Origin: Bdellovibrionales bacterium
Lineage (GTDB): Bacteria; Bdellovibrionota; UBA2428
DNA: 50,517 nucleotides
Direction of reading: 5' to 3'
NCBI GenBank assembly: GCA_018266335.1
Contig: JAFEAR010000144.1
Coordinates: forward strand, 1-50,517
In this document: positions 1 through 7,511 of the stretch, one piece after another
How the letters are laid out: each line of letters opens with the position of its first letter
Numbering within the stretch: the stretch's first letter is position 1
Program-made: the position numbers and the translations under genes
The notes under the pieces: generated by a model
Seen by the model: only the letters and a program-made list of their open reading frames with translations
Databases searched by the model: none
Told to the model about the DNA's origin: nothing

Positions 1-790
1 AATTTAATTTTTGCGCGATGCTTGCGAAGGCGCGCTGCAATTTTTGCGAAGTTGTCGAAGCTGCCGCGGTGGTTAACCGATCCCGCAGTTGCAAGACTTG
101 CTCTTCACTCCGCAAGCCTTTCGCGTCGCAGGCTTGTTCCATGGGTGCACGCAGGCGTTTCACCCGGTCATTCAACTCATCGGTGCGTAAGGTAAAATGG
201 CGTTCCGGATGGCGCAAGGCTTCCGTCAACCGTTCCAGACTTGCACGCTCCCGAGCCGAGAACTTCTCCGCCCGCGCCACTTGGCTAAGCGCCGTGCTGA
301 AAGACTGCAAACGCTGATCATCTTCCGTCGGAGTCACCGCATTGCGGTAATCGCCCAGGCTCGCACTCAGCGAATAATCGCTAAACGCCTTTTCGCAGTA
401 ACCGCTATAAATTGATTTAAACTCCGACGAAGACAAAGCCTCCAGCGCTGACGATCCAGAAACGCGATCCACTAAAGGTGCCAACTGCCGACAAGTTTCC
501 AAAACGAAACCAACATTTGCCTTGGCGTTTTTAGCCGAACTTTGGCGAGCCTGCCGAACGTCGGCATCGACCTTCGGCATGAGGTTCACTAGTTGCCGGC
601 AAAGGTCCTTACGCAAAATTTCGCGGTCCACATCGCGCTCGTGGGGGCCGGGTCCCGACTTCATGCTTGGCACCTCCGCTTTGGTATCGCGCGCGCTGCC
701 GGCATGCTCCACTGTATCGCCCGCCCAAGCATGCGTGCTAGCTACAACGACCACCAAACCAAGAAAAGGAAAACGAATCTGTGGAACCAT
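1..790 (-). CDS. Exported hypothetical protein, 3' end cut by window edge
   Basis: The reverse strand stays open from an ATG at 788-790 to the window edge, giving at least 263 residues without a stop. The start is supported by an AGGAGA ribosome-binding site about 8 nt upstream. The N-terminus is a typical signal peptide: a short Arg-containing region, a hydrophobic stretch of Leu/Val, and AWA-GD as a likely signal peptidase I site near residue 23. The mature part is charged and looks mostly helical (many Glu/Arg/Gln/Leu), with scattered cysteines and no motif I recognise. It starts 12 nt after the LysR gene and so is probably the last known member of that operon. It is predicted to be periplasmic; function is unknown. 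Confidence 0.75.
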   Translation of the reverse strand, partial: MVPQIRFPFLGLVVVVASTHAWAGDTVEHAGSARDTKAEVPSMKSGPGPHERDVDREILRKDLCRQLVNLMPKVDADVRQARQSSAKNAKANVGFVLETCRQLAPLVDRVSGSSALEALSSSEFKSIYSGYCEKAFSDYSLSASLGDYRNAVTPTEDDQRLQSFSTALSQVARAEKFSARERASLERLTEALRHPERHFTLRTDELNDRVKRLRAPMEQACDAKGLRSEEQVLQLRDRLTTAAASTTSQKLQRAFASIAQKLN

Positions 791-802
791 GCCAAGAATC
801 TC

Positions 803-1645
803 CTAAATTTTTGCCGAGCCAATAGCCCGAATAACTTCCTTAACCGCGCGGCTCTTTGCACCGTCCGCGCGGTAGATCAAACAAATACGATCCGCAAACA
901 CGGGCGAATTACGTCCAAATTTTTTGAGCGGTCGATGGGCTCGCTTGGCCACGCGGGTGGGCAAAATTCCCACGCCACAACCTTCGGCCGTTAAACTTGC
1001 TACCACCTCGAGGTTCGAGGAGTTCATGAAACGCGTAAACTGCGCCTGGGATCTGCCCAACTTCTGCACCAACACCTGCGTTTGGTGCAGATCGCCGTCA
1101 GAAATGAGAATGTCTTCTATCCCGCCGGGAGCGCACCAAAGAGTTACCTCGTCGCGACAGATCTCTTTGATCACCAAATCGGGATGCTGCACAGGATTCA
1201 CCACGATACCCACGTCCGTGCGGAAACTAATGACTTCCTCCGTGATCACCCGAGAAAGTCCGTGCGAAAAATTCAGTTCAAGTCCCGCGTGTTCACGAAC
1301 TATGTCGGACACGAAGGCCGGTAAAGAATAAAGCGCCACCGACGGATGGCACCCCACTACGAGTCGGCCCTTAACCTGCTCTTGACTCTCCAGAGCATCG
1401 GCGCGCAGTTTTTCCCAGTCTTCTAAAAGATTTTTGGCGCGAGCAGAAACTTTTACGCCCGCGGGCGTTAGACGCACGCCGTGCTTTAAACGAATAAGGA
1501 GCGGGGCACCCACCGCCCCCTCGAGCCGCCGAATAGCCAAGCTGAGCGACGGCTGACTAATTCCCAGACGCTCGGCGGCACGCGACACATTGAGAGTCGC
1601 GGAGACTTCTAAAAAGTAGCGCAAGTCGTACGCATTGGTCAGCAT
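803..1645 (-). CDS. LysR-family transcriptional regulator
   Basis: This 280-residue protein has the LysR layout. Residues 1-60 form a winged helix-turn-helix, with the typical run through SRAAERLGISQPSLSLAIRRLE and a PLLIRL...LTPAG wing. An effector-binding domain of the periplasmic-binding-protein fold follows from about residue 90. Its length is slightly below the usual 290-310. LysR proteins normally bind DNA as tetramers and switch a nearby, often divergent, gene in response to a small ligand. Here the gene lies only 3 nt after the pilT-like gene on the same strand and 12 nt before an exported protein gene, so no divergent target is evident and the ligand cannot be guessed. Confidence 0.93.
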   Translation of the reverse strand: MLTNAYDLRYFLEVSATLNVSRAAERLGISQPSLSLAIRRLEGAVGAPLLIRLKHGVRLTPAGVKVSARAKNLLEDWEKLRADALESQEQVKGRLVVGCHPSVALYSLPAFVSDIVREHAGLELNFSHGLSRVITEEVISFRTDVGIVVNPVQHPDLVIKEICRDEVTLWCAPGGIEDILISDGDLHQTQVLVQKLGRSQAQFTRFMNSSNLEVVASLTAEGCGVGILPTRVAKRAHRPLKKFGRNSPVFADRICLIYRADGAKSRAVKEVIRAIGSAKI

Positions 1646-1648
1646 GGT

Positions 1649-2788
1649 TTATCTTTCGTGACTCTGGCGAATGCCCCGGAGCTTAAGTTCAAAGTTCACG
1701 GGGTTGCTCGCATTCCGTAGCGCCGTATCGCGGGTGATGGTGCCTTTTTCATAGAGACTCATCAGCGATTGATCGAAGCTATGCATGCCGTACTGTTCGG
1801 CGCCCCCTTCGATGGCATCGCGAATTTCGTCGGTCTTGCGCGGATCACGCAAACAATCCTGAATGCGCGAATTGTTCACCATCACTTCCGATGCCAACAC
1901 CAAGCCGCCGCTATCGGGCGTAGGCGAAGCCTTGTTCACCAGCCGCTGCGATATTACTGCCGCCAGCGAAGCCGATAGCTGAAAGCGAATCTGTTGCTGC
2001 GCTTCCATATCGAACACGCCGATGATGCGGTTGATGGTTTCGAGCGCATCCTTAGTATGAAGTGTGGAGAGCACCAGGTGCCCCGTCTCGGCCGCGTTAA
2101 GGGCCGTGCGAATTGTTTCCTGGTCGCGCATTTCGCCAATCATAATGACGTCCGGATCCTGCCGGAGAGCGCTGCGCAGACCGGACGAAAAAGATTCGGT
2201 ATCGAGTCCAATTTCCCGCTGCGTAATAATCGCCTTGCGATCGCGCACGAGATACTCGATGGGATCTTCGATCGTAATGATGTGCCCACTCTGCGTGGTG
2301 TTCCACTCGTTGATCATGGACGCGAGGGTCGTGGATTTGCCGCTACCGGCCGTGCCCGTAACGAGCACCAATCCGCGCGGCAACACCGCGAGTTTACGCA
2401 CGATGTCTGGCAGACCCAGCTCCTCGAGCGCGCGCACTTCGAAGGGAATAAGGCGGCCTACCAGACCAATCTGGCCGCGGTGCCGGAAGATGTTAATGCG
2501 GTAGCGCCCCACCCCCGGCAAGCTGTAGGCCATATCGATTTCCCGCCCCACGGCAAAGTCGTTGCGGAAACGATCGGGAATAATGGACTTACAAATCTGA
2601 CGAATGTCCTCGCCGGTGAGCGGCTCGATGTTGCGCGAAAGTAAACGAAGTTCATCGCGCAAACGCACAACCGGCGGAATGCCCGTCTTCAAATGCAAAT
2701 CGCTCGCCCCAACTTCCACCACTTTCTTAAGAAATTCCTGGAAGCGAACTTCGGGTGCGGCCTTTTCGGGCACGGGGGGTTTTTCCAC
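1649..2788 (-). CDS. pilT: PilT-family type IV pilus retraction ATPase
   Basis: A 379-residue secretion ATPase of the PilT/PilU group, which powers depolymerisation of type IV pili from the cytoplasmic face of the inner membrane. Walker A GTAGSGKST starts at residue 145, the Asp box ITIEDPIEYL spans 171-180, the Walker B region DPDVIMIGEMRD spans 211-222 and the His box TGHLVLSTLHT spans 235-245. An N-terminal PAS-like domain precedes them, with ASDLHL at 29-33. The C-terminal AIRNLIRE signature of classical PilT is replaced by a segment around NNSRIQDCLRDPRKTDEIRD, so a PilU or PilT2 role is possible. The start is a GTG with a poorly spaced AAGG. No other pilus gene lies in the window. Confidence 0.93.
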   Translation of the reverse strand: MEKPPVPEKAAPEVRFQEFLKKVVEVGASDLHLKTGIPPVVRLRDELRLLSRNIEPLTGEDIRQICKSIIPDRFRNDFAVGREIDMAYSLPGVGRYRINIFRHRGQIGLVGRLIPFEVRALEELGLPDIVRKLAVLPRGLVLVTGTAGSGKSTTLASMINEWNTTQSGHIITIEDPIEYLVRDRKAIITQREIGLDTESFSSGLRSALRQDPDVIMIGEMRDQETIRTALNAAETGHLVLSTLHTKDALETINRIIGVFDMEAQQQIRFQLSASLAAVISQRLVNKASPTPDSGGLVLASEVMVNNSRIQDCLRDPRKTDEIRDAIEGGAEQYGMHSFDQSLMSLYEKGTITRDTALRNASNPVNFELKLRGIRQSHER

Positions 2789-2864
2789 GCCTTCAGTGTC
2801 TCACGACTTTTTCTTGGTTTCATCGGCCGGGTAGCCTAAGAAGATTGGCGACGGAGTCATAAAA

Positions 2865-3551
2865 ATGGACATTTTCTCGAACGACGCCATCCGAAGGCTG
2901 CTGCTCTTTGCACCGCCCTTCATCATCAGCCTGACTTTTCATGAATTCGCGCACGGTTGGATCGCCGACAAACTGGGCGATTCCACAGCCCGCTACTCGG
3001 GCCGCCTGACTATTGACCCCATGGCGCATATTTCGTGGATGGGCACCGTCATTTTCCCGGCGATCTCGGTCCTTACGGGCGCGCCGCTCTTTGGCTGGGC
3101 CAACCCCGTGCCCGTGGACTCGCGAAACTTCCGCAAGCCCCGTCGCGACATGGCCTTCGTAGCTTCGGCCGGTCCCGCTTCGAATATTTTCCTCGCCGTT
3201 CTCTGCACCGCCATTCTGGCCATCATGGTTCGCAGCATGGGCGCCATGCCCGATTTGCAGGCCTCGCGCATTGGCATGTCCGGGGCCGCCATGGAAATGC
3301 TCATCATGGCCGTGCAGCTGAATTTGTTCCTCGCCTTCTTCAATTTAATTCCCGTGCCTCCCCTCGACGGCTCCCGCATTTTGGCCGGCGTGGGCGGACG
3401 CAAAGTAGCCGAGGCCATCGACCGATTTGAAATGAACGGCTACGGCAGCTGGCTGCTCCTGATTCTATTTTTTACCGGTCTGTTGCGCGTTTTGGCCGTG
3501 CCCGTTTACGGCTTCATGACCCTACTCTTCACTGCGTTTGGTCTGAACTAA
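2865..3551 (+). CDS. Site-2 protease family (M50) membrane metallopeptidase
   Basis: A 228-residue polytopic membrane protein with the zinc-site motif HEFAH at 26-30 in the first hydrophobic segment and the second M50 motif NLIPVPPLDG at 160-169, where Asp168 would be the third zinc ligand. This short form without a PDZ domain matches the YwhC/FtsH-unrelated S2P subgroup found widely in bacteria. Family members cut transmembrane segments inside the bilayer; the substrate here is unknown. The gene has its own GGAG site 9 nt before the ATG and is transcribed away from pilT across 76 bp. It runs convergently into the S24 repressor gene, with 3 nt between the stop codons. Confidence 0.9.
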   Translation: MDIFSNDAIRRLLLFAPPFIISLTFHEFAHGWIADKLGDSTARYSGRLTIDPMAHISWMGTVIFPAISVLTGAPLFGWANPVPVDSRNFRKPRRDMAFVASAGPASNIFLAVLCTAILAIMVRSMGAMPDLQASRIGMSGAAMEMLIMAVQLNLFLAFFNLIPVPPLDGSRILAGVGGRKVAEAIDRFEMNGYGSWLLLILFFTGLLRVLAVPVYGFMTLLFTAFGLN

Positions 3552-3554
3552 GCG

Positions 3555-4346
3555 TTAGGCCGTACCCAGGACCGAAACGAACTCCGCGATGATGCGGAAG
3601 TCTTCTTTGTTTTTTGGATGCAGCACGATGGGTTCAAACTGCGTGTTGAGCGGCTCCAAGCGCACTTCCTGGTGTCGCCACGAAGCATCGCCCGAAAGAA
3701 TCTTCGCCGAGCTGTACCGTTTTACCGTGTAGTTACCCCCGGTGTCGGGATCGGCGGGTCCGCGGTACTCGGCCAGCACAATTTTGCCCTGGCGAGTTCC
3801 GGCCGGGCTGGCGCGCAGGACAATGTAGTCTCCACTCTGGATGCGAGGAACCATCGATTCCCCGAAGACCTGAATCACAAAGAGCCGTTTATCCAAAGCG
3901 ACGCTTACACTCGAAGCATCCACCCAACCCTCCGGTTCGTGCCCATCTTGAGATGAAGCGGCAAAAGCACCGGCGGCAGCCCTGATCGAATAAAGAGGCA
4001 GCAGCGTTTTGAAGGCCTCCGTTTTAACCCGCGGATCCGACGCCGAAATAACTCGCAAATGCCCAGGGGTCGACGCCGCCAGGGGGGTGTCGGACTCAAA
4101 ATTCATCAGGGCCGTGATCGGCAGCGCAAGAACCTGGGCAATCCGGTAAAGGCTAAGGACCGTGACCGGCTTTTTGCCGGCTTCTAGTCTATGGATCACG
4201 CTCGTGCTGAGCTGTTCACCCTCTTTGGCCATCCGGTCGATGGAATAACCCTTTTGCTCCCGGAGCCGCTTGCAGTGAGCAGCCAGCTTTTCGAGAAATC
4301 CCTCGTTCCGATACCGGTTCGGAGTTGATTTCTTTTTGCGGGCCAC
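3555..4346 (-). CDS. XRE-HTH / S24 LexA-like autocleaving repressor
   Basis: A 263-residue phage-CI/LexA-type regulator. Residues 17-82 form an XRE helix-turn-helix. A linker carries an Ala125-Gly126 pair in the context IRAAAGAF, which matches the self-cleavage site of this family. The S24 peptidase domain has the catalytic Ser164 in FGESMVP and Lys209 in YTVKRY, so both residues of the Ser-Lys dyad are present and self-cleavage is plausible. By family knowledge such proteins are inactivated by RecA-filament-stimulated autocleavage after DNA damage. The gene starts with GTG, no clear Shine-Dalgarno. It diverges from an operon with another HTH gene and scpAB, and the shared region holds two palindromic repeats that could be its operators. 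No other phage gene is nearby. Confidence 0.9.
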   Translation of the reverse strand: MARKKKSTPNRYRNEGFLEKLAAHCKRLREQKGYSIDRMAKEGEQLSTSVIHRLEAGKKPVTVLSLYRIAQVLALPITALMNFESDTPLAASTPGHLRVISASDPRVKTEAFKTLLPLYSIRAAAGAFAASSQDGHEPEGWVDASSVSVALDKRLFVIQVFGESMVPRIQSGDYIVLRASPAGTRQGKIVLAEYRGPADPDTGGNYTVKRYSSAKILSGDASWRHQEVRLEPLNTQFEPIVLHPKNKEDFRIIAEFVSVLGTA

Positions 4347-4379
4347 TCAAAAAGCATAGCGCCGTAAAAAGAATGGACT

Positions 4380-4416
4380 TTCCTTATAGAGAATATAAAT
4401 CATTCTTTATAAAGAA
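4380..4416. promoter_or_regulatory. Tandem palindromic 14-mers, candidate repressor operators
   Basis: A perfect 14-bp palindrome, TTCTTTATAAAGAA, lies at 4403-4416. A second copy matching it at 12 of 14 positions, TTCCTTATAGAGAA, lies at 4380-4393. Their centres are 23 bp apart, about two helical turns, so two dimers would sit on nearly the same DNA face. The sites are in the AT-rich divergent region between the S24 repressor (start 4346) and the small HTH gene (start 4613), and TATAAA-like -10 candidates overlap them on both strands. I infer operators for one or both flanking HTH proteins; the sequence alone does not show which. Confidence 0.5.
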
Positions 4417-4492
4417 GAAAGGATAACAATTTGAAAATATGAAGAAAAATAGACATTTTCGCACCCAGCAAGAAACTCTCTTCTTCCCAAGG

Positions 4493-4511
4493 AAAGCCTC
4501 ACGGGGGCTTT
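4493..4511 (+). other. Small leader hairpin
   Basis: AAAGCC at 4493-4498 can pair with GGCTTT at 4506-4511 around a 7-nt loop, and the 3' arm is followed by a short T run. This lies in the long leader of the HTH gene. It could be a weak terminator or attenuator, but a 6-bp stem is marginal. Confidence 0.3.
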
Positions 4512-4572
4512 TAGCGGCGTCTTTGCCTAGCTTTTTTCCTTCGGGAACTTCAGGTTTTTTTAGAGAAAAAAG

Positions 4573-4612
4573 AGTTAAGGGTCTTTGGACCCCTCCGATA
4601 GGCCCTTTAACT
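4573..4612 (+). promoter_or_regulatory. Leader stem ending at the start codon of the HTH gene
   Basis: AGTTAAGGG at 4573-4581 can pair with CCC-T-TTAACT at 4603-4612, nine base pairs with one bulged T, and the 3' arm ends on the base just before the ATG at 4613. Within it GGGTC (4579-4583) can instead pair with GACCC (4588-4592) around TTTG, so two exclusive folds are possible. There is no good Shine-Dalgarno; only a weak AGG at 4600-4602 lies in the loop. Translation control by this structure is an inference. Confidence 0.4.
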
Positions 4613-4930
4613 ATGAGAAAAACCTTCACCGAAACTCTCAATTTGCTCCTTCGCAAACGGGGATGGAATCTGGCCCAGCTCGCCAAAGTCTCGGGCATTT
4701 CCCGCAACACGCTCCACGGTTGGACCGCGGGCAAGGAGCCCACCCTGCATCACCTCCGCAAGGTCGCGGCGGTGCTGGAGGTCTCGATTCACCATTTGGC
4801 CTTTGGCGAGCGCGACCCCTTCGACCAGGTGGACGACCTCATTCTCCACAAGCTCTTCGACGGCGAAATGCGCATCACCCTGCACCGGGTGGCCAAGAAG
4901 AGTTCCAACGACGAAGGGGAAAAGCTATGA
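4613..4930 (+). CDS. Small XRE-family helix-turn-helix protein
   Basis: The frame is open from 4439, but the first 58 codons are Lys/Arg/Phe-rich with no domain, so I place the start at ATG 4613, just ahead of the HTH. The resulting 105 residues contain an XRE helix-turn-helix at about 8-62, including WNLAQLAKVSGISRNTLHGW, then a short charged tail with LFDGEMRITLHRV. The HTH_3 fold indicates a sequence-specific DNA-binding regulator. The stop overlaps the ATG of the next small gene in an ATGA. The gene heads a run continuing into scpA, scpB, rluB and bamD and faces the S24 repressor gene. The ribosome-binding site is weak and lies in a possible RNA stem. Confidence 0.82.
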   Translation: MRKTFTETLNLLLRKRGWNLAQLAKVSGISRNTLHGWTAGKEPTLHHLRKVAAVLEVSIHHLAFGERDPFDQVDDLILHKLFDGEMRITLHRVAKKSSNDEGEKL

Positions 4931-5124
4931 CCAAACCTAAATTCAACCCCCAGGAATTTGAGCTCAAGGTGATCGATTGGATTTTTCGGAACCTACGCCA
5001 GAAGATCGATTTAGAACGGGCTTGCTCCCGTTGCCTGCAGGATCTTGATTTGGCCTACGACGATCCCGAGGTAGAAATCGTCGAAAGCCTTATCCAAAAG
5101 TACCTCGAAACCTATGGCCCCTAG
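4927..5124 (+). CDS. 65-residue acidic hypothetical protein
   Basis: ATG 4927 overlaps the stop of the HTH gene by 4 nt (ATGA) and is preceded by GGGGA at a proper distance, so translational coupling is likely. The 65-residue product is acidic, predicted mostly helical, with a Cys-Ser-Arg-Cys pair near residue 33 and a C-terminal amphipathic helix (VEIVESLIQKYLETYG). I recognise no family. Its coupling to an HTH gene resembles regulator/partner or antitoxin/toxin pairs, but nothing in the protein supports a toxin call. It ends 47 nt before scpA. Confidence 0.72.
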   Translation: MTKPKFNPQEFELKVIDWIFRNLRQKIDLERACSRCLQDLDLAYDDPEVEIVESLIQKYLETYGP

Positions 5125-5171
5125 GCCCTCCGCATTAGACGCTTTTCGAGGCCCATGTTAGAACTCTCCGG

Positions 5172-5999
5172 GTGAGCGCAAACGAGGCTAGTTTTTTAAA
5201 AAGGGGCTCCACCGTCCAAATCGATTGTAAGGTGCATCTGCCTGAATTCGAAGGACCTTTGGATTTGCTCCTTCACCTGATCAAGAACCAAGAACTCGAT
5301 ATTCTGAACCTGCCCATCGCAACCATTACGCGGCAGTATCTGGCCTATCTGGATTACATGCGCGAAATGAACTTGGACCTCGCCAGTGACTACCTAGTCA
5401 TGGCGGCCACGCTCACTTACCTGAAGAGTCAGGTCATTCTGCCGCAAGAGACCAACGGCGAAGCCACCGGTCCCGACCCCCGCCAACAACTCATTCGCCG
5501 TCTGGTGGAATTGGCCAACTACAAAGATCTTGCGAAGGGCCTGTCAGAGCGTCCGCGCCTGTTCCGCGATGTCTTCCCGGTTCGCAACACGGGCGCCGAA
5601 GAAATTGCCGACGGCATCGAGCCCGAAGTGGCACTCTCTAACCCCTTTCAGCTTACCGAAGCCTACCGCCTGTTGCTGGAGCGTCGCAAAGTTGTGGTGC
5701 ACAACGTGTTCACGGACGAAACGCCCATCTCGGTTTGCTTGGATCGCATCGTCGCCAGTCTTTCGGCCGGCGACCGCGTGACCTTCCAACAACTCCTGCC
5801 GCAGGTGGCGCGCCCGCAGGACGTTATCTCGATGTTCCTTGGTGTGCTCGAAAGCGCGCGCATCGGTATTTCGGGCATCGAACAAGAAGAAATTTTCGGG
5901 CCGCTGGCGATTCATCGCCGTATGGATCCGACCGAACTCGAAGCCGCCAAGAAAAACTACAACATGACCTGGGAGAAAAATGGAAGCAACGCAAACTGA
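5172..5999 (+). CDS. scpA: Segregation and condensation protein A
   Basis: A 275-residue kleisin that bridges the SMC heads in the bacterial condensin SMC-ScpAB. The diagnostic N-terminal segment FEGPLDLLLHLI is at about residues 25-36, followed by the helical part around NLPIATITRQYL and ATLTYLKSQVILPQ. The C-terminal winged-helix part contains VFLALLEL-like positions around VISMFLGVLESARI. The start is a GTG; an upstream ATG at 5157 meets a stop after six codons. It overlaps scpB by 20 nt, as is common for this pair. No smc gene is in the window. The gene is part of the operon headed by the HTH gene. Confidence 0.95.
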   Translation: MSANEASFLKRGSTVQIDCKVHLPEFEGPLDLLLHLIKNQELDILNLPIATITRQYLAYLDYMREMNLDLASDYLVMAATLTYLKSQVILPQETNGEATGPDPRQQLIRRLVELANYKDLAKGLSERPRLFRDVFPVRNTGAEEIADGIEPEVALSNPFQLTEAYRLLLERRKVVVHNVFTDETPISVCLDRIVASLSAGDRVTFQQLLPQVARPQDVISMFLGVLESARIGISGIEQEEIFGPLAIHRRMDPTELEAAKKNYNMTWEKNGSNAN

Positions 6000-6768
6000 A
6001 CAAGCGGTCACCGACGCCACCCCGAAGGTGACGGACGAAGGCGAAATTCTCCAGGCTCTGGAATCGATTATTTTCGCTTCGCCTAAAGCCATTTCGCTCG
6101 TGCGCCTGCGCACCCTGCTGAACAGCTTTAATTACGAAACCAGCGAGCTGCCCGCCTACCTGACCAAGCTCGAGGAAAAATACCAAGACTCCGGTTTCCA
6201 AATGGTCAAAGTAGCTGGCGGATATCAATTCCGTAGCCATCCGAAATGTTCCGACCTGCTGCAAAAGCTCCTCGAGGACAAACCGGCACGGCTCTCGCCC
6301 TCGGCTTTGGAAGTTCTCGCCATCGTGGCCTACAAACAACCCGTTACGCGCGCCGAAATCGATTCCGTTCGCGGCATCGACTCGGGTCACCTGATGAAGG
6401 GTTTGTTGGAGAAAAACTTGATTCGCACTGCGGGCCACGCCGAAACTCCGGGTCGCCCCTTGCTCTACACGACCACCTCCTACTTCCTCGAAGTCTTCAG
6501 CCTGGGCTCGCTCGACGAAATGCCCGCCATGGACGAGTTCAAACGCGAACTCGTACGCGACGATGCCGGCAATTCGTCGGACATCGAAGGCGACGGCACC
6601 GTGCTCGCCGCCGACCCTCTGCTGGGCGATGCCGCTGCCTTTTTGGGCAGCAACTCGTCGCTGGCAGCAAATCCGGACCGCGGTTCCTTCGATGAACACA
6701 GCGAAGACATTACGGAGGCCGCGGACTTCGGTCTGGCTGACCGCGCCCGCGAAGAAGCCCAGTCATGA
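5980..6768 (+). CDS. scpB: Segregation and condensation protein B
   Basis: A 262-residue ScpB, the dimeric winged-helix partner of ScpA in condensin. The two winged-helix domains occupy roughly residues 20-95 and 100-180. The family run LEVLAIVAYKQPVTRAEI, followed by an RGI and GRPLLYTTT, is present. The C-terminal 70 residues are acidic and low complexity, which is usual for ScpB tails. It begins inside scpA (20-nt overlap), and its stop overlaps the rluB start in ATGA. Confidence 0.95.
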   Translation: MEATQTEQAVTDATPKVTDEGEILQALESIIFASPKAISLVRLRTLLNSFNYETSELPAYLTKLEEKYQDSGFQMVKVAGGYQFRSHPKCSDLLQKLLEDKPARLSPSALEVLAIVAYKQPVTRAEIDSVRGIDSGHLMKGLLEKNLIRTAGHAETPGRPLLYTTTSYFLEVFSLGSLDEMPAMDEFKRELVRDDAGNSSDIEGDGTVLAADPLLGDAAAFLGSNSSLAANPDRGSFDEHSEDITEAADFGLADRAREEAQS

Positions 6769-7508
6769 GTGGCGGCGAGGCCATTCGGCTCCAAAAAATT
6801 TTGGCGGACGCAGGCCTGGCCTCGCGTCGCGACTGCGAAGAGCTCATCCGCATGGGTGAAGTGACCGTGAACGGCAAAGTCGCCAAAGTGGGCGACAAAG
6901 CCATTCCCGGCAAAGATCACATCAAAGTTTCGGGTAAACTCATGAAGGAGCCGCCCCGGCGAGTCGTCGTGGCCCTCTTCAAACCCCGCGGAGTGATGAC
7001 TCTGCCGCCCCCCGACAAAGATGCCCGCGTAGACACCGTGGTGGACCTCATTCCTAAAATTAAGGAACGGGTCAAACCTATCGGCCGCCTGGATACCGAT
7101 GCCGAAGGCATGATCCTGCTGACGAACGACAACGAGCTAGCACTGCGCCTCAACAAAGCCACTTTCGAAGTCGAGAAAGTTTACGCCGTTAAAATGGACG
7201 GACACGTGGACGTCACCAAAGTACGCCGCCTTATGCACGGCGTGCGCGTTGAGGGACAAAAAACGAAGCCCGCGCAAGTGCGCGTGCTCCGGGAGCTCGA
7301 AGGCAAAACCTGGCTCGAAATCACCACGACCGAAGTGCGCAACCGCCACATCCGCAAGATGTTCGAAGCCATTGGTCGCCCCGTAGACAAAGTACGCCGC
7401 GAATCCTTCGCGGGCATTTCGCTCAAGTCCCTCGTGCGCAACCAGTATCGCTACCTCACCCACGAGGAGTGCGAGACCCTGCGCAAATTAGTTGGGTTAG
7501 GTGGATAG
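6765..7508 (+). CDS. rluB: RluB/RsuA-family pseudouridine synthase
   Basis: A 247-residue rRNA pseudouridine synthase. An S4 RNA-binding domain covers residues 6-50 (IRLQKILADAGLASRRDCE), and the catalytic domain carries GRLDTDAEGMILLTND with the active-site Asp110. The late RNRHIRKMFEAIGRPV segment is typical of RluB/RsuA. RluB modifies 23S rRNA helix 89; RsuA or RluE/RluF specificity cannot be excluded from sequence alone. The gene follows scpB with a 4-nt overlap, a neighbourhood (scpA-scpB-rluB) that recurs in many bacteria. Confidence 0.92.
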   Translation: MSGGEAIRLQKILADAGLASRRDCEELIRMGEVTVNGKVAKVGDKAIPGKDHIKVSGKLMKEPPRRVVVALFKPRGVMTLPPPDKDARVDTVVDLIPKIKERVKPIGRLDTDAEGMILLTNDNELALRLNKATFEVEKVYAVKMDGHVDVTKVRRLMHGVRVEGQKTKPAQVRVLRELEGKTWLEITTTEVRNRHIRKMFEAIGRPVDKVRRESFAGISLKSLVRNQYRYLTHEECETLRKLVGLGG

Positions 7509-7511
7509 ATC

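Noticed and set aside
1994..2644. 216-residue open frame on the plus strand
   Set aside because: Antisense to pilT and without domain or start signal.
4421..4432. GGATAACAATTT, identical to part of the lac operator
   Set aside because: A 12-base match in AT-rich DNA with no symmetry partner and no LacI-type gene nearby; chance.
4439..4612. N-terminal extension of the small HTH protein
   Set aside because: 58 Lys/Arg/Phe-rich codons before the HTH, no ribosome-binding site at usual distance, contains hairpin-forming leader sequence.
5824..6699. 291-residue open frame on the minus strand
   Set aside because: Antisense to scpA/scpB, has no ribosome-binding site or recognisable domain.
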